Positions 27,110 to 35,806 of a stretch of DNA of 64,000 nt are shown piece by piece; position 1 is the first letter of the stretch, and each line of letters opens with the position of its first letter. The translations under genes were made by a program, and so were the position numbers. Below the pieces are notes generated by a model. The model worked only from the letters and a program-made list of their open reading frames with translations. It searched no databases and was not told the DNA's origin. The DNA lies in the NCBI GenBank assembly GCA_965212085.1, contig OZ243042.1, forward strand, positions 2,604,001 to 2,668,000, given 5' to 3'. The stretch comes from JAHRAW01 sp965212085 (GTDB lineage: Bacteria; Pseudomonadota; Gammaproteobacteria; Arenicellales; Poriferihabitantaceae).

Positions 27110-28657
27110 TCAGGCAACCACCACGCCGACGCCGTCGCGGCGCGGGTCGCCCACCGCCGATAACTCGCCGTGGCTGTTCAGTTGCGCCGCGTGTACCCCG
27201 CCGAAAAACATGTTCGGTTCTTCAAACACGCGGTGGCCGGGGAAATTTTCCGCGAGAAAGCGCACCGCCGGCGCCGGGAAATCCCGTTCCCGGTGCAGCG
27301 CGTCGGTTTCGATGTGCATTCGCGGGGCGGCGATGGCCGCTTCGAGGTCCATGCCGAAGTCCACGCGGTTGCAGACCACTTGCAGGATTGCGGTTCGGAT
27401 GCGGTTTGAGCCGCCCGACCCCAGCGCGCTGACGGTTCCTTCATCGGCGAGCAGGACGCCGGGCGCCATCATGGAGGACATGCGCTGATTCGGATTCCAG
27501 CGCTCGGAGCCGCCGGGGTTGACGTCTTCTTCGCCCAGCATGTTGTTGAGCATGAACCCGGCGTCCGCAAGCAAGCGCCCGCAGCCTTCGCCGTTGGAGA
27601 CGGTCAGCGAGGCGATGTTGCTTTCAGCGTCAATGATGCTGAGGTGGGTGGTGCCACGGGCGGCGCGGGCGCGTCCCAGCACCCGGCGGCGGTATTGCTC
27701 CAGCAGTTCCGGGTTCAGCAATGCTTCGTTTGGGCCGTCGCAAAAATGCCGGCTGCGCGCTTCCGAGGTCACGCGCAGGGTTTCGATGAGCGTGGCGACG
27801 TGGGCGACGCTGCCGAACCGGTCGCCGAATTCGCCGCCTGCCTGCTTGAGCAGTTCAAGACCGAAACCGATCAGCAGCCCGCCGGCGCTCGGCGCCGGGT
27901 TGGTGATCAGGCGCTGGTTGCGGTACGGGATTTCCAGGGGCGCGCGCCGACAAACCCGGTATTTCTTCAAGTCTTTGTGCGTAAGATAACCGCCGCCCTG
28001 CCGGCACTGCGCGACGATGCGCGCCGCGAGTTCGCCCTCGTAAAAAAGCGCCTCGCCTTCCCGGGATAACGCTTCCAACACGTCGGCGAGTTGCGGGTTG
28101 GAAAACACGTCCCCCGGCTGCATCAGTTGGCCCGGCTGGCCCGTCTGGTTTGGACTGGCGAACAACGGCAGGGCCGATTCGGTGCGGTAGATCGGCGACA
28201 CCAGATCCAGCAAGTAGGACTGAAAGCGGTTGACCCTTACCCCGCTCCTTGCCAGTTCCACCGCCGGCGCCATCAGTTCCCGGATGGGTAGCGTGGCGAG
28301 GCGCCGGTGGACATCGAACATTCCGCGCACCGTGCCGGGCGCCGCGCAAGCGCCGTGGCCGATGTGAAATTCCTGGCGCACGGCGCCGAAATCCACGGTG
28401 ACCGGGTGGAAATCCACGCCGTCATTGCGGGGGGTTGCGCCGGGGGTGTGGGTGAAAAAATCGAACAGTTGGTTTTGTCCGGCGTGGTCGCGGGCCAGCA
28501 AAAATCCGCCGCCGCCCAGGGAGGCCAGCACCGGCTCGGTTACGCAGGCGGTGAAGAAACCGCCGATGGCGGCGTCAAAGGCGTTGCCGCCGGCGCGCAA
28601 AATTTCGGCGGCGGCTTCGGCGGTCAGGCGGTGACCGGCGGCGACGGCTCCCTTCAT
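27110..28657 (-). CDS. Gamma-glutamyltransferase family protein (Ntn hydrolase)
   Basis: 515 residues from MKGAVAAGHRLTAEAAAEIL. The autoprocessing site is GTTHLSIID, where the first Thr of THLS becomes the N-terminal nucleophile of the small subunit, as in E. coli GGT (TTHYS). GGGGFLLARD and GLLADEGTVS-type blocks support it. No signal peptide is found, so unlike classical GGT it may be cytoplasmic, perhaps acting on glutathione conjugates or in amide hydrolysis. An in-frame extension of 34 codons further upstream is 9-bp repeat DNA and is left out. cysK lies upstream on the same strand. Confidence 0.88.
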   Translation of the reverse strand: MKGAVAAGHRLTAEAAAEILRAGGNAFDAAIGGFFTACVTEPVLASLGGGGFLLARDHAGQNQLFDFFTHTPGATPRNDGVDFHPVTVDFGAVRQEFHIGHGACAAPGTVRGMFDVHRRLATLPIRELMAPAVELARSGVRVNRFQSYLLDLVSPIYRTESALPLFASPNQTGQPGQLMQPGDVFSNPQLADVLEALSREGEALFYEGELAARIVAQCRQGGGYLTHKDLKKYRVCRRAPLEIPYRNQRLITNPAPSAGGLLIGFGLELLKQAGGEFGDRFGSVAHVATLIETLRVTSEARSRHFCDGPNEALLNPELLEQYRRRVLGRARAARGTTHLSIIDAESNIASLTVSNGEGCGRLLADAGFMLNNMLGEEDVNPGGSERWNPNQRMSSMMAPGVLLADEGTVSALGSGGSNRIRTAILQVVCNRVDFGMDLEAAIAAPRMHIETDALHRERDFPAPAVRFLAENFPGHRVFEEPNMFFGGVHAAQLNSHGELSAVGDPRRDGVGVVVA

Positions 28658-28710
28658 CGGCGGTTGGGGTTGGGTTGGGTTGTGCGGATTTTGTGATGGC
28701 GGTGATGATC

Positions 28711-28755
28711 GTGATGACCATGATGACCATGATGACCATGATGACCGTGATGACC
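28711..28755. repeat. 9-bp tandem repeat (RTGATGACC) x5
   Basis: Five adjacent units between the cysK stop and the ggt start. The frame through them would give Ser-Ser-Trp repeats, but is probably untranslated. Confidence 0.93.
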
Positions 28756-28762
28756 GCAAACC

Positions 28763-29674
28763 TCAGTCCCAGACATCGGTGCTCAAATACCGCTCGCCGG
28801 TATCCGGCAGAATCGCCAGCAGGGTTTTGCCCCGAAACGCGGGCCGCGCGGCGACTTCCAGCATGCCGTGGGTCGCCGCACCGCAGGAAATACCGCCGAA
28901 GATGCCTTCCAGCCGCGCCAGGTTGCGGGTCGCGGCGTAGGCCTGCTCGGTGGTGATCGGAATCACTTCGTCGTAGGCGTTCTGGTCGAGGGTTTCGGGG
29001 ATGAACCCCGGGGCGGTGCCCATGATCTTGTGCTTGCAGGCGATGCCGCGGCTCAGGATGGGCGAATCCGCGGGCTCGGTGACGATGATGCGGATGGCCG
29101 GGTGTTTTTTGCGCAGGTGGATGCCGAGTCCGGTGACCGTGCCGCCGGTGCCCGTGGTCAGCACCACCGCGTCGAGGCCGGCGCCGAAATCCGCCCAGAT
29201 TTCATCGGCGGTCTGCTCGTGGGAGGCCGGGTTGGAGGGGTTGAAGTGCTGGCCCACAAAGAAATAGCCCTTTTCCTTTTCCAGCCGCCGCGCTTCCTCA
29301 ATGGCGCCCACCGTGCCCTTGGCCGCCGGGGTCAAAATCACTTCGCCGCCAAATGCTTTCAATATCTGTTTGCGCTCTTCGCTCATGTCCTCGGCCATGA
29401 CAAAAACCGAGCGGTAGCCCTTGACCGCGGCGACCATGGCGAGGCCGATGCCGGTATTGCCCGAAGTCGGCTCGATGATCACGTCCCCCGGTTTGAGCGC
29501 GCCGGCGGCCTCGGCGTCTTCTATCATCCGCAACGCCGGGCGGTCCTTGACCGAACCGCCGGGGTTGAAAGATTCGAGTTTGACCCACAGGCGGCAGCCC
29601 AGGTCACCGCCCAGCCGGTTCAGTTTGACCGCCGGCGTGCCGCCGATGGTTTCGAGGATATGGTCGTATTTCAT
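28763..29674 (-). CDS. cysK: Cysteine synthase A (O-acetylserine sulfhydrylase)
   Basis: PLP enzyme making cysteine from O-acetylserine and sulfide. 303 residues with LESFNPGGSVKDRPA (Schiff-base Lys), PTSGNTGIGLA (substrate loop), VVLTTGTGGTVTG (phosphate cradle) and GGISCGAATHG. The conserved N-terminus MKYDHILETIGGTPAVKLNRL fixes ATG 29674; a longer frame would add an unlikely hydrophobic leader. Expressed leftward ahead of ggt. Confidence 0.95.
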   Translation of the reverse strand: MKYDHILETIGGTPAVKLNRLGGDLGCRLWVKLESFNPGGSVKDRPALRMIEDAEAAGALKPGDVIIEPTSGNTGIGLAMVAAVKGYRSVFVMAEDMSEERKQILKAFGGEVILTPAAKGTVGAIEEARRLEKEKGYFFVGQHFNPSNPASHEQTADEIWADFGAGLDAVVLTTGTGGTVTGLGIHLRKKHPAIRIIVTEPADSPILSRGIACKHKIMGTAPGFIPETLDQNAYDEVIPITTEQAYAATRNLARLEGIFGGISCGAATHGMLEVAARPAFRGKTLLAILPDTGERYLSTDVWD

Positions 29675-29842
29675 GGCCGATATTATGGCAAAAACCGCCA
29701 ACAAAACGAGTAGAATATTACGCGTGAAACGTGGCGGAGAATGCGCGGGCACCGTTGCTTAAACCTGGAATAAACGATTATAGTAGCGGTGGCGAACCCG
29801 ACATCATCCTTAAACTATCCCACATCATAATGGATATGACTA

Positions 29843-30411
29843 ATGCGCGACAATCTTGCCAAATATAAGTCTCTTTACAAGAGACATATTGCGGAACCAC
29901 AACGGCTTGCAAAGAGCCGTGGGAAAGGCGGTGCGATTCGCCAATCAATGGGTAATCTTGTAGAATCTTTAGTGACGGAAATTTGGCAAACAGAAACCGG
30001 GGGTGATGTCAAAAAACCACTTTTCCCGCATACAACACACGCGGGAATAAAATCAAATTTCAAGTGGACAACCACTGCTATTTGAAAGATGGTTCTCTGC
30101 GCTTATTGGTGGAGAGTAAAACCTATCTGGATCGCACTTTTTTAGAACGAGCAGACAATGACTTCGCCATGTTGCAGGGCGCACTTTGCGATCCGGACGT
30201 TCGCACTGCGATTGTCTCCATTGAAAACGCGATTGCAGAAGATGCCTTTGATTTTTACATGGGCAGGCGCAACATTGACAGAGTCTTTTTTCTCACCAAG
30301 GGCAAGCGCTCGTCTAAAACTCCTCTTTGGGGCAAAGATCAATACAAGCCGTTGGACACACACTTGCTGCAAGAATTTATTGATTATGTCCGGGAAATTT
30401 CCAAAAGCTGA
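29843..30411 (+). pseudogene. Type II restriction endonuclease, PD-(D/E)xK-like, frameshifted
   Basis: Two overlapping frames make one protein of about 189 residues: MRDNLAKYKSLYKRHI to about 30010, then from about 30007 KIKFQVDNHCYLKDGSLRLL with VESK and on to 30411. FQVD and VESK form a plausible D...ExK nuclease core. The break is explained by loss of one A from the A-run at 30011-30016 (restoring VKKTTFPAYNTRGNK). It lies just upstream of, and overlaps, a methyltransferase gene, the standard R-M layout. The specificity is unknown. Either a true inactivation, a switchable homopolymer or an assembly error. Confidence 0.72.
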
Positions 30412-31210
30412 AGTGATTCTGGGCAACTGCCTGGATGAACTGTCGTCCGTTAAAGCGAAATCCATTGATTTGGTTTTGACGGATTTGCCATATGGCGTCC
30501 TTAACCCGCGCAATAAATGGGATGTAGTTCCTGATTTGGACGAGTTTTGGCGGCAAATCTACCGGGTTGCCAAAATGGAAGCGGCGATTATAACCACGGC
30601 GAAACAACCCTTCACTTCACAAATGATTTTGAGTAATGAGAAGCATTTTCGTTACACGCTGGTATGGGAAAAATCCAAGGCAACCGGCTACCTCAATGCC
30701 AAGCGCATGCCGCTCGTTGCGCACGAGGATATCATCGTATTTTACCGGCAAATGCCCGTATTTAATCCGCAAATGACGGAAGGCAAGCCTTACAACAAAG
30801 GAACTGCGGTAAGGGACACGGAGTGCTACGCAAAACAAACAAAAGCAATTGAAGTGAAGTGCACAAATGGCTTGCGGTATCCGCGAAGCGTTCTATATTT
30901 TAGAACGGCCGAAAGCGAGGGGAAAAAACACCCCACGCAAAAACCCGTTGCTTTGATGAAGTGGTTAATCAACACCTATAGTAATTCGGGTGGAGTTGTC
31001 CTTGATCCGTTTATGGGGTCGGGTTCAACGGGCGTGGCCGCGCTTCAATCCGGCAGAAAATTTATCGGTGTTGAAGCCGACTCAAAATATTTTTACATGG
31101 CTACGCGCCGATTAAATGAAACTTGCGCGATCCGGGCGGATGAAACATCAATGCAACATCAAAAAATTGCCGGCAATGGAATGCTGAACATTGCGCTCCA
31201 TCACCGCTGA
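30386..31210 (+). CDS. Site-specific DNA methyltransferase (beta-class, probably N6-adenine)
   Basis: 274 residues. Motif IV is DLVLTDLPYG near the N-terminus and the SAM-binding motif VLDPFMGSGSTGVAAL near the C-terminus, the permuted order of beta-class N6A/N4C enzymes; HPTQKPVALMKWLI is motif X. NKWD, GYLNAKRMPLVAHEDI and YNPQM-like FNPQM are typical of type II and phage adenine methylases. It overlaps the nuclease gene by 26 bp. The pair is visibly more AT-rich than its neighbours (cysK, mutM), pointing to horizontal gain. Its 3' end overlaps mutM by 10 bp. Confidence 0.88.
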   Translation: MSGKFPKAEVILGNCLDELSSVKAKSIDLVLTDLPYGVLNPRNKWDVVPDLDEFWRQIYRVAKMEAAIITTAKQPFTSQMILSNEKHFRYTLVWEKSKATGYLNAKRMPLVAHEDIIVFYRQMPVFNPQMTEGKPYNKGTAVRDTECYAKQTKAIEVKCTNGLRYPRSVLYFRTAESEGKKHPTQKPVALMKWLINTYSNSGGVVLDPFMGSGSTGVAALQSGRKFIGVEADSKYFYMATRRLNETCAIRADETSMQHQKIAGNGMLNIALHHR

Positions 31211-32040
31211 CACCTCGGACAGTAAAAAGTCGACCGCTGCCCAACGGTAACGTTGCGAATACGCACCCCGCATCCACGGCAGGGTTCGTCTTCGCGGCCG
31301 TACACCATCAGTTCCTGTTCAAAGTAGCCGGGCTGTCCGTCGGCGCCGGCGAAATCGCGGATGGTGGAGCCGCCGCGCAGGATCGCCGCGCTCAGGATTT
31401 TTTGCACCGACTCCGCGAGCCGCCGGTAGCGTTGTTCGGAAACGCGGTGGCATCCGCGCAGGGGATGGATGCCGGCGTCGAACAAGGCTTCGGATGCGTA
31501 GATATTGCCGATGCCGACCACCACGCGGCCGTCCATGAGCAGGCTTTTGACCGCCAGCCTGCGGCCCCTTGCGGCGCGGTGCAGGTGCGCTCCGTTGAAG
31601 GACGGTTCCAGGGGTTCGACGCCGAGGGCGCGAATGCGCGCGTGGGTCATGGGGTCGCCGGCGGCCCACAGCAGGCAGCCGAAGCGCCGTGGGTCGCGGT
31701 AGCGGATGATGCGGCCACGGTCGGTGATCAGGTCGTAGTGATCGTGGGGTTCGGGTTTGAGTCCGAGTCCGGTAGCGGCGGCGGTTTCTTTTGCCAGCAC
31801 CCGGAACGAACCCGACATGCCGAGGTGCATCAGCAGCCCGCCGCGGTCCAGGTTAATCACCATATACTTGCCCCGGCGGCGCATCGCGGTGACCGTGCGG
31901 CCGCGGACTTTGCTTTCGAGGCGGGCTTCAACGGGCCAGCGCAAGCGCCGCTCCCGCACCACCAGGCGCGCGATCCGCGCCCCCAGCAGGCTGGGGCGCA
32001 GGCCGTTCAGCGTGGTTTCCACTTCGGGCAGTTCGGGCAT
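31201..32040 (-). CDS. mutM: Formamidopyrimidine-DNA glycosylase
   Basis: Removes 8-oxoguanine and FaPy lesions. 279 residues. The mature N-terminus PELPEVETTLNGL supplies the catalytic Pro and Glu; a conserved Lys lies in RGKYMVINL. GNIYASEALFDAGIHP is the helix-two-turn-helix and CRGCG...CPRC at the C-terminus the zinc finger. ATG 32040 is required for the N-terminal proline; the longer frame is spurious. Its end overlaps the methyltransferase gene. Confidence 0.96.
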   Translation of the reverse strand: MPELPEVETTLNGLRPSLLGARIARLVVRERRLRWPVEARLESKVRGRTVTAMRRRGKYMVINLDRGGLLMHLGMSGSFRVLAKETAAATGLGLKPEPHDHYDLITDRGRIIRYRDPRRFGCLLWAAGDPMTHARIRALGVEPLEPSFNGAHLHRAARGRRLAVKSLLMDGRVVVGIGNIYASEALFDAGIHPLRGCHRVSEQRYRRLAESVQKILSAAILRGGSTIRDFAGADGQPGYFEQELMVYGREDEPCRGCGVRIRNVTVGQRSTFYCPRCQR

Positions 32041-32111
32041 CAGAATACCGGAATCAGGGCGCAATATCGCGTTGCAAAACGGGTACAATCCGCATTTCAG
32101 CAAACGCCCCA

Positions 32112-33155
32112 ATGTTACCCCTAACCATGCCCCAAATGCCCGCCGAAGTTACCAATCAGCGCAACGACGGCCGCTTCACCGTCAACCCCGGGGAGACCAT
32201 CCTCGACGCGGCGTTGCGCGACCACCGCATCTTCCCCTACGGCTGCCGCAGCGGCGTTTGCGGCGCGTGCAAATCCACGCTGGTGTCGGGCAAGGTTGAT
32301 TACGGCGAGTACGAAGAGGCGACGCTGACCGATGAGGAAATCGCCCGGGGCAAACTTTTGTTGTGCCAGGCGGTGCCCCTGGAGGACGTGGTAATCGACG
32401 TGGAAGAAGTTGCGTCCGGGCAGAATATACGCATCCGAATGTTGCCGTGCCGGGTGGCGCGGCTCAACAAACTGGCCGGCGACGTCATGCGGGTTTTTCT
32501 GCGGCTACCCAAATCCCAGGAGTTTAATTTTATGCCGGGGCAGTACATAGATATCCTGATGAAGGACGGCCAGCGGCGCAGTTTTTCCATCGCCAACCTG
32601 CCGGAGGAAACCGCGGACGCGGGGCTGGAACTGCACATCCGCCACGTGCCGGGCGGGCACTTTACCCCGAAGGTGTTCAACGCCATGCGCGAGCGCGACC
32701 TGCTGCGCCTCGAAGGCCCGTTCGGCGCCTACCTGTTGCAGTCAGACGCCGACCGGCCGATGATCATGGTCGCCGGCGGCACCGGATTTTCGCCCATCAA
32801 GGGGCTGGTGCAGCAGGCCCTCGCCAACAACCCGGCGCAGCACATTCACCTCTTCTGGGGCGCACGGGACGAGCAGGATTTATACCTCAACGAACTCGCC
32901 GAAGCGTGGGCGCGGGAACATCAAAACTTCGCCTATACGCCGGTGCTGTCGGAATCCACCTCCGGCCACTGGCGCGGCGCCGGCGGCTGGGTGCACGACG
33001 CGGTCCTCGCCGGCTACGACGACTTCGGCGGCGTTGACGTGTACGCCAGCGGCCCGCCGGTTATGATTGAAGCGGTGCGCGGGGGGCTGAGCGCAAAGGG
33101 CATGCGGCCTGAGCGCTTCTTTTTTGATTCCTTTACCTACGCGCCCCAGCAGTAA
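32112..33155 (+). CDS. Ferredoxin-type NAD(P)H:flavin/iron-sulfur reductase (CDP-6-deoxyglucoseen reductase-like)
   Basis: 347 residues. N-terminal plant-type 2Fe-2S ferredoxin (YGCRSGVCGACKSTLVSGKV with a distal Cys in LLLCQAVP), then an FAD domain (GQRRSFSIANLP, the RxxSxxN motif) and an NAD(P)-binding domain (MVAGGTGFSPIKGLV; FFFDSF at the end). This is the AscD/Fre-like layout often named after the deoxysugar enzyme, but in this context it is more likely a general reductase feeding an oxygenase or diiron protein. The Rieske oxygenase at the window start needs such a partner, though it is 31 kb away. A TACAAT at 32084 may be its -10 box. Confidence 0.87.
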   Translation: MLPLTMPQMPAEVTNQRNDGRFTVNPGETILDAALRDHRIFPYGCRSGVCGACKSTLVSGKVDYGEYEEATLTDEEIARGKLLLCQAVPLEDVVIDVEEVASGQNIRIRMLPCRVARLNKLAGDVMRVFLRLPKSQEFNFMPGQYIDILMKDGQRRSFSIANLPEETADAGLELHIRHVPGGHFTPKVFNAMRERDLLRLEGPFGAYLLQSDADRPMIMVAGGTGFSPIKGLVQQALANNPAQHIHLFWGARDEQDLYLNELAEAWAREHQNFAYTPVLSESTSGHWRGAGGWVHDAVLAGYDDFGGVDVYASGPPVMIEAVRGGLSAKGMRPERFFFDSFTYAPQQ

Positions 33156-34469
33156 CTACCTGACCACCGGCATCACGTCCGCACCGCCCGCTGGTTCGGC
33201 GCTCTCCCGCGCATCCAGCGTCACCAGTTCACCGACCGGCACCGGCGGCAACTCACCGGCGTCCCACTCCGGCGCGAGGGCCGCCATGCCCCGGCGGTAG
33301 CACAGCAACGCGGCGTCCTTGTCGCCCATTTCCTCCAGCAATGACCCCAACTCGGCGCAGGCGTCATCGTGGCCGCCGCCGGAGATGACCCGGCTGAACA
33401 ATTCTTTGGCCTTGCCCAACCGCCCGTCTCGGCGGCACAAACGGGCGAGGGTCAGGGTCAGGCCGTCATGCGCGTGCGCGTGGTCGCCGTATTTTTTCAG
33501 CCACGATTCGGTCAGCAGGATCTGGTCATCGGTGAAAGCGGTCTCAGCCCTGCCGTAAAGGCCGGCGAGTTCCGCGTCCCATCCGCGGTTGAGGGCCAGG
33601 CGCAGGGTTTTTTCGGCGCGCGCGTGGTCGCCGGCGCGGAGCAACTGCCGGGCGTAGCCGGCGATAACTTTGGGATTCTTTTGTTGGGCCGCGGGCAAAG
33701 ATTTGAAGGCTTCCAGCGGGCGGTTACGGTTGGGGCTGCCCTGCAGCAGCGCCGGCGAAGACAGGTAATGTTGATACGCCTGCCTTTCCCGGCGCGCCAG
33801 TTCAAACGGCGGGAACGCCTTGAGCCGGGCCAGGGACGGCATCAACGCCGCCAGCGAATTCCAGTCCTTGAGTTGGCGGTACGCATCGGCCAGCAAGCGC
33901 GCCGCCGGCACGTTTTTCGGTGCGACCCGCCGGAGTTTTTCCAGCGCATCCCTGGACTCGGCGATTTCCCCGGCCTGGTAGTGCAGCCGCGCCGTGGTCA
34001 GGCGGATCGCCAGCCGCTGCTCGGGGTGTTGCTCCAGCGCGTCTGCGAGGTATTGGTCGCGGCGTTGCAGGTGGCCGCGCTGCTGGGCCGCGTACGCCGC
34101 GCCCAGATAGTTGAGCAGCGGCGAGCGGTTGTCGGGGAGATGGCTCAGGAGTTTTTTCTCCGCCTTTGACCACTCGCCTTCGATGAGCCCGGCGTAGCCC
34201 TGGGTGGTGTGCGCCTGGGCGCGCGCCTGATTGCGCCGCTGATTCCACTCGCGGGCCTTGCGCGGCGCGCGCAGCAGCGCGGCGATGAAATTGAACAGCA
34301 GGTACAGGCCGGCGAACACCGCGAGCAACCCCAGCACAAACAACGCCAGCGGCAGCCGCACCGTATAGGGCGAACGCGCCAGCACCACGTAGCCGGGATC
34401 CTCCATGGCGATCAACGCGAAGCCGACCGCCGCCCCCAGGGTGATGATGACGGTAACGACCAGTTTCAC
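33156..34469 (-). CDS. hemY: HemY-like TPR membrane protein of the heme operon
   Basis: 437 residues. Two N-terminal membrane segments (VVTVIITLGAAVGFALIA and LPLALFVLGLLAVFAGLYL), then TPR repeats. The conserved DPGYVVLARSPYTV and RAPRKAREWNQRR mark the HemY_N domain. This is the proteobacterial HemY, unrelated to Bacillus protoporphyrinogen oxidase; it is thought to organise or regulate late heme synthesis. Last gene of hemC-hemD-hemX-hemY; it ends directly against the convergent flavin reductase gene with no gap. Confidence 0.92.
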   Translation of the reverse strand: MKLVVTVIITLGAAVGFALIAMEDPGYVVLARSPYTVRLPLALFVLGLLAVFAGLYLLFNFIAALLRAPRKAREWNQRRNQARAQAHTTQGYAGLIEGEWSKAEKKLLSHLPDNRSPLLNYLGAAYAAQQRGHLQRRDQYLADALEQHPEQRLAIRLTTARLHYQAGEIAESRDALEKLRRVAPKNVPAARLLADAYRQLKDWNSLAALMPSLARLKAFPPFELARRERQAYQHYLSSPALLQGSPNRNRPLEAFKSLPAAQQKNPKVIAGYARQLLRAGDHARAEKTLRLALNRGWDAELAGLYGRAETAFTDDQILLTESWLKKYGDHAHAHDGLTLTLARLCRRDGRLGKAKELFSRVISGGGHDDACAELGSLLEEMGDKDAALLCYRRGMAALAPEWDAGELPPVPVGELVTLDARESAEPAGGADVMPVVR

Positions 34470-34473
34470 CGCA

Positions 34474-35700
34474 TCAGTTCCCGGCGCGCATCACTTCCCG
34501 CAACGCCCGAAGGGAGGCGGAAATGTCGGGCAACCCGGCCCCGGCTCCGGTTTGTGGCGACACCGGTTCCGCCGCCAGCGCCGCCCACCGCTCCAGCCAC
34601 GCCACGACTTCGGCGGAGTCGGTGTCGAAGTTTTTCGTGACCCAGTTTTTCGCCGCTTCCATGCGCGCCGCGTACGCCTCCCCGTGCTCGCGCAGAAACG
34701 CGAGTTGGCAAGACTCAAGGATCAACCCGGTTTTTTCAAAAATCATCCAGCGCAACTCCACGGAAAGTATCGGCGTCTGCGGTTTGCCGTCGGTCTCGAT
34801 CTGCACCAGCGCGCCGAGGTCGGCGAGGAAGCTTTGACCGGCGGCCCACAACGAGGAAGCGCCGCCGGTTTGCTCCGCGGGCGGACTCGCCGCCGTTGCC
34901 GCAGCCGAATGGTTACCGGCAGTTTTAACATCGCCGGCCAGCGGCAAATCTTCCACGCCGCGGGCCAGCGCGGAAAGCGCGTTCAGCGTGCCGGCCACGT
35001 CCACCGGCACCACGGCATCCAGCGAAGCGATTTCATCGGCGAGCATCTCCCGCACCGGCCCGAGGGCAAGCCCGGAAGCGGAATGCGAAAGCCGCCGCAG
35101 GCCGTCTTCGGCGAGTTTCAACGCCTTCCCGGCCAACCCAACGTCGGCGGTTAGTTGCAACCGCTGGTTGGCGATCACCAGCAAACGTTCGACTTCCTCC
35201 AGCCCCCGGTGCTCAGCGTTGCGGCCGGATTCAGAGCGCAGCGCGGCGATGGAATCGGACAAGCCGCGAATCTTTTCCCGGTTCTCTTCCCTGATACCTT
35301 CTCCGGTTTCGCGTGTTTTTTCGGCGTTATCCAAACGCTCCCGGAGTTGGCCGACGCGGCCACCGAGGTTTGTTTGATTCGCCAGAAAAGCATCCAAGCG
35401 TTTTTCCATGGCGTTGATTCGGTCGCGTTGTTCACCGGCTTGTTTGGCGTCTTGTTCATCACCGGCGATGCGGGCGTTCAGCGCGCGTTGATGCCAGAGG
35501 TATCCGCCGCCCGCGAGCACCGCCAGCACAGTCAGAACGGCGGCCACGACAATGGCGGTAATCAACCCGCCCTTGCCGGTGCCGGAGGATTTGCGCGCGG
35601 CCTTTTGAGCGGCTTGGGCCGGCGTTGTCCGGCTGCCGGTTTTTTTCTTTTTCTTCGGACGCCCGGACCCGGACCCGGTTTTCGAGGTTGTTTCCGCCAC
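34474..35700 (-). CDS. hemX: HemX-like membrane protein of the heme operon
   Basis: 408 residues: a basic Lys-rich N-terminus (RPKKKKKTG), one membrane helix (LITAIVVAAVLTVLAVLAGGGYL), a coiled coil (about 75-150) and the conserved VERLLVIANQRLQLTADVGLA block of HemX. Often misnamed uroporphyrin-III methyltransferase, it lacks SAM-binding motifs and is likely a structural protein of the heme pathway. Four bases separate it from hemY; 106 bp separate it from hemD. Confidence 0.9.
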   Translation of the reverse strand: MAETTSKTGSGSGRPKKKKKTGSRTTPAQAAQKAARKSSGTGKGGLITAIVVAAVLTVLAVLAGGGYLWHQRALNARIAGDEQDAKQAGEQRDRINAMEKRLDAFLANQTNLGGRVGQLRERLDNAEKTRETGEGIREENREKIRGLSDSIAALRSESGRNAEHRGLEEVERLLVIANQRLQLTADVGLAGKALKLAEDGLRRLSHSASGLALGPVREMLADEIASLDAVVPVDVAGTLNALSALARGVEDLPLAGDVKTAGNHSAAATAASPPAEQTGGASSLWAAGQSFLADLGALVQIETDGKPQTPILSVELRWMIFEKTGLILESCQLAFLREHGEAYAARMEAAKNWVTKNFDTDSAEVVAWLERWAALAAEPVSPQTGAGAGLPDISASLRALREVMRAGN

Positions 35701-35806
35701 CGTTTACCTCGCAACGCGAATGATCAACATAGCGTCAATACTACGCCATTTGCAGCGCGTTGTAACGCCGATGCAGTGCGGTGGCGGCGGCGGCATCCGG
35801 CCCCGG

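Noticed and set aside
28658..28759. N-terminal (Ser-Ser-Trp) repeat extension of the gamma-glutamyltransferase
   Set aside because: Encoded by a 9-bp tandem repeat with no ribosome site; the family alignment begins at MKGAVAAGHRLTAE.
29675..29752. N-terminal extension of cysK with a hydrophobic leader
   Set aside because: The conserved CysK N-terminus starts at 29674; the extension is unconserved and would place a cytoplasmic enzyme behind a membrane segment.
33156..35700. HemX as uroporphyrinogen-III methyltransferase and HemY as protoporphyrinogen oxidase
   Set aside because: Neither protein has SAM- or FAD-binding motifs; these names are carried over from unrelated enzymes.
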